A stretch of DNA of 7,072 bases from DASQHM01 sp035632095 (GTDB lineage Bacteria; Pseudomonadota; Alphaproteobacteria; Ferrovibrionales; Ferrovibrionaceae): contig DASQHM010000054.1 of NCBI GenBank assembly GCA_035632095.1, positions 1 to 7,072 on the forward strand, given 5' to 3'. Positions 5,325 through 7,072 of the stretch are shown here, in pieces. Under the pieces are notes generated by a model. That model was not told the origin of the DNA, ran no database searches, and saw only the letters and a program-made list of their open reading frames with translations. A program made the translations under genes and the position numbers. Position 1 is the stretch's first letter; each line of letters begins with the position of its first letter.

Positions 5325-6163
5325 CGCCGCTTGACCAGCCGTTTCGAGGGCAGCAGTTCGGCGAATTTCGCCGGGCGTTTCTCCCGGTTGGCCTGAAGCT
5401 GCTCCACCAGATCGTCGCTGAACAGCATGCCCGCGTTCCACACGGCGATGTAGTTCAGGCCGTCAGCGACGGAGTGATCGCGGGTGTAGAGCAGCACGTC
5501 CTTGGTTCCGTGCACGGCAAGCGGCGACTTGGCGGCGATTTCGCGCGCCGTCGCCATCACCGCGTCGAGCATCGCCGCCTGGCTCGAATAGACTTCATTG
5601 ACCAGGCCGATGGCCTTGGCGCGTTCGGCCGGCAGGCGGCGGCCGGTGTAGGCCATCTCGCGCACCATGCCGGCGGGAATGAGATGCGGCAGCCGCTGCA
5701 GGGTGCCGACATCGGCCACCATGCCGATATTGATCTCCTGGATGCAGAAGAAGGCGTCGGCGGTGCAGTAGCGCATGTCGCAGGCCGAGATCAGATCGAC
5801 CCCGCCGCCGATGCAGCCGCCCTGGATGGCGGCGATCACCGGCGCCCGGCAACGCTCGATGACATTGAAGCTCTCCTGCATGTCGAGCACGCTGCGGCGA
5901 AGCTGTTCGGCCACGCGCGCGCGATCCACTTTGCCCTCGGCCTGGATCGCACCGAAGGCCTTCAAGTCGAGGCCGGCGGTGAAATGCCGGCCGGTGGACG
6001 AGATCACCACGGTCCGGACGGCGGGCGTCGTTTCGATTTCGGCGAAGACGTCGAGCATTTCCTGCCAGAACGTCAGCACCATGGTGTTGAGCTCGTCCGG
6101 CCGGTTGAGCTGGATATGGGCCACGTGATCGGCGACGGCGTAGGAAAATGTCGAATAGGCCAT
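5321..6163 (-). CDS. Crotonase-family protein, probable delta3,5-delta2,4-dienoyl-CoA isomerase
   Basis: This 280-residue enoyl-CoA hydratase/isomerase superfamily protein has the first oxyanion-hole segment at HFTAGLDLKAF (60-70) and the second at IQGGCIGGGVDLISACDMRYC (113-133; key GGG and D123). Acidic residues D123, E143 and D151 (EINIGMVADVGTLQRLP, 143-159) match the three acidic residues of mammalian ECH1 (D176, E196, D204) with identical spacing of 20 and 8. That favours dienoyl-CoA isomerase, which repositions double bonds so unsaturated fatty acids with odd-position bonds can be oxidised, over simple hydration. A different isomerase or hydratase activity remains possible. The start at 6163 follows a GGGAG motif. 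It diverges from a hydratase-2 gene and converges on the ComB-like gene, overlapping it by four bases. Cytoplasmic. Confidence 0.87.
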   Translation of the reverse strand: MAYSTFSYAVADHVAHIQLNRPDELNTMVLTFWQEMLDVFAEIETTPAVRTVVISSTGRHFTAGLDLKAFGAIQAEGKVDRARVAEQLRRSVLDMQESFNVIERCRAPVIAAIQGGCIGGGVDLISACDMRYCTADAFFCIQEINIGMVADVGTLQRLPHLIPAGMVREMAYTGRRLPAERAKAIGLVNEVYSSQAAMLDAVMATAREIAAKSPLAVHGTKDVLLYTRDHSVADGLNYIAVWNAGMLFSDDLVEQLQANREKRPAKFAELLPSKRLVKRR

Positions 6164-6265
6164 GGCGAGCTCCCGGACAGGTCATCTCCGCATACAGCTT
6201 GACAGCGTTCCGCCGCATGGGCAAAGGGATGCACCTGTCGTCTCTGCACCGCGAGGAGGGCGTCC
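6164..6265. promoter_or_regulatory. Divergent intergenic region between isomerase and hydratase genes
   Basis: This 102-bp stretch must carry the start signals for both divergent genes unless they are read through from elsewhere. It contains a perfect -35-like TTGACA (6199-6204) on the plus strand, but no good -10 at normal spacing. A 7-bp inverted repeat, GACAGGT (6176-6182) and ACCTGTC (6233-6239), has one arm near each gene. A strong GAGGAGGG ribosome binding site (6253-6260) precedes the rightward gene. Confidence 0.35.
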
Positions 6266-7072
6266 GTGGCGATCAACTACGACAAACTGATGTCGGCCAA
6301 GTTTCCCGAAAAGGAATTCCAGTACACGGAACGAGATACCATGCTTTACGCCCTCGGCGTCGGCATGGGCCGCGACCCGATGGATCGAAGCGAGCTGCCC
6401 TTCGTGTTCGAGATGAAGGGCCTGAAGGTGATGCCGACGCAGGCGACCGTCATCGCCTGGGACGACAGCTTCGTGTTCAATTCCGGCGTGAACGCGGTGA
6501 TGGTGGTGCACGGCGAGCAGCGCGTCACGCTGCACCGGCCGTTGCCGGCGGCGGCGCATGTGGTTTCGCACTTCCGCGTGACCGACATATTCGACAAGGG
6601 CGCGGGGCGCGGCGCGGTCATCCTGACCGAGACCGCCATCCGCGACAAAGCGACCGGCGAGCCGTTGTGCACCAACCATTCGACCGTGTTCGCGCGCGGC
6701 GACGGCGGCTTCGGAGGGCCGAACGGCAGTGGCGCGCCGCCGCACGAAATTCCGTCGCGCCAGCCGGACCTGGTCTCGGACGTACGCATGAGCCCCGACG
6801 CGGCATTCGTCTATGCCTTGTCGGGCGATCGCAATCCGCTGCACCGCGATCCGGACGTGGCCGCGGCGGCGGGATTTCCGCGGGCGATCATCCAGGGACT
6901 TTGCACCTATGGCCACGCCTGCCGCGCCGTCGTCAAGGATGCCTGCGACTATGCGCCCGAGCGGATCGCCGATTTCGGCGCGCGCTTCACCGCGCCGGCC
7001 TATCCGGGCGAGACCTTGCGCACGGAGATTTGGCAGGACGGCAACATCGTGTCGTTCCGCTGCCGGTCGATC
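6266..7072 (+). CDS. MaoC/hydratase-2 enoyl-CoA hydratase (3' end outside window)
   Basis: The frame is open from a GTG at 6266 to the window edge, giving 269 residues beginning (M)AINYDKLMSAKFPE. GAGGAGGG at 6253-6260, five bases upstream, decides the GTG start over an internal ATG at codon 9. The protein is a double-hotdog hydratase 2, like the hydratase domain of peroxisomal multifunctional enzyme type 2. The N-terminal half is the degenerate hotdog that shapes the acyl pocket. The C-terminal half carries the signature YALSGDRNPLHRDPDVAAAAGF (183-204), with D188, N190 and H193 at the catalytic positions. This family converts trans-2-enoyl-CoA to (R)-3-hydroxyacyl-CoA. The following segment reads IIQGLCTYG, where most relatives have HGLCT. 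Hydratase 2 proteins are about 280-300 residues, so only the tail is missing. It is divergent from the dienoyl-CoA isomerase-like gene, which suggests a shared role in fatty-acyl-CoA processing. Confidence 0.88.
   Translation, partial: MAINYDKLMSAKFPEKEFQYTERDTMLYALGVGMGRDPMDRSELPFVFEMKGLKVMPTQATVIAWDDSFVFNSGVNAVMVVHGEQRVTLHRPLPAAAHVVSHFRVTDIFDKGAGRGAVILTETAIRDKATGEPLCTNHSTVFARGDGGFGGPNGSGAPPHEIPSRQPDLVSDVRMSPDAAFVYALSGDRNPLHRDPDVAAAAGFPRAIIQGLCTYGHACRAVVKDACDYAPERIADFGARFTAPAYPGETLRTEIWQDGNIVSFRCRSI

Noticed and set aside
4281..5441. A 386-codon open frame on the minus strand
   Set aside because: It runs antisense through cspA, its terminator and the ComB-like gene, is rich in Arg, Ala and Gly, and shows no recognisable domain. 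It is a GC-rich shadow frame.
6199..6204. A perfect TTGACA as promoter of the hydratase gene
   Set aside because: No acceptable -10 hexamer occurs 15 to 18 bases downstream, so it is noted in the intergenic region but not called as a promoter.
1..7072. Mobile element, CRISPR, tRNA, phage or defence system
   Set aside because: No terminal repeats, transposase, integrase, spaced repeat array, cloverleaf or known defence domain was found on either strand.

Overview
The window is GC-rich, densely packed bacterial chromosome, most consistent with an alphaproteobacterium. The support is the PimC/PimD-type acyl-CoA dehydrogenase pair, the style of the cold-shock protein, a ComB-family protein of the alphaproteobacterial type, and a REP-like palindrome of the kind common in that class. 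Order and genus cannot be fixed from sequence alone. There is no tRNA, rRNA, insertion sequence, integrase or CRISPR array. Coding is almost continuous and all genes look intact except the two cut by the window edges.

Layout, left to right. Positions 1-1864 (minus): two tandem acyl-CoA dehydrogenases, pimC (large subunit) followed by pimD (small subunit, cut by the left edge). A 9-bp-arm palindrome and a candidate promoter lie upstream. Positions 1998-2417 (minus): a YjbQ/UPF0047 protein. Positions 2418-2557: a divergent intergenic region with a REP-like hairpin. Positions 2558-3882 (plus): a two-gene unit of a DhlA-type (HLD-I) haloalkane dehalogenase and a PaaI-like hotdog thioesterase, joined by a one-base TGATG overlap. 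Positions 3892-4089 (minus): a small single-pass membrane protein with two cysteines. Positions 4090-4319: a divergent regulatory region with a cspA promoter and a structured leader of about 135 nt. Positions 4320-4523 (plus): cspA, followed by a strong intrinsic terminator. Positions 4611-5324 (plus): a ComB-family (2-phosphosulfolactate phosphatase-like) protein. Positions 5321-6163 (minus): a crotonase-family protein with the full acidic triad of dienoyl-CoA isomerases. It converges on the ComB-like gene through a shared CTAG. Positions 6266-7072 (plus): a MaoC/hydratase-2 enoyl-CoA hydratase, cut by the right edge.

The dominant theme is acyl-CoA catabolism: dehydrogenation of (di)carboxylyl-CoAs, repositioning of double bonds, hydration, and a thioesterase. 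The haloalkane dehalogenase is the most distinctive gene. It keeps all five catalytic residues at or near Xanthobacter DhlA numbering but has a cap domain about ten residues shorter. I see no evidence for a wholly new multi-gene system. The points most worth following are the short-cap dehalogenase and its coupled thioesterase, the possible Shine-Dalgarno-masking leader of cspA, the palindrome before pimC, and the unresolved role of the ComB-like protein.
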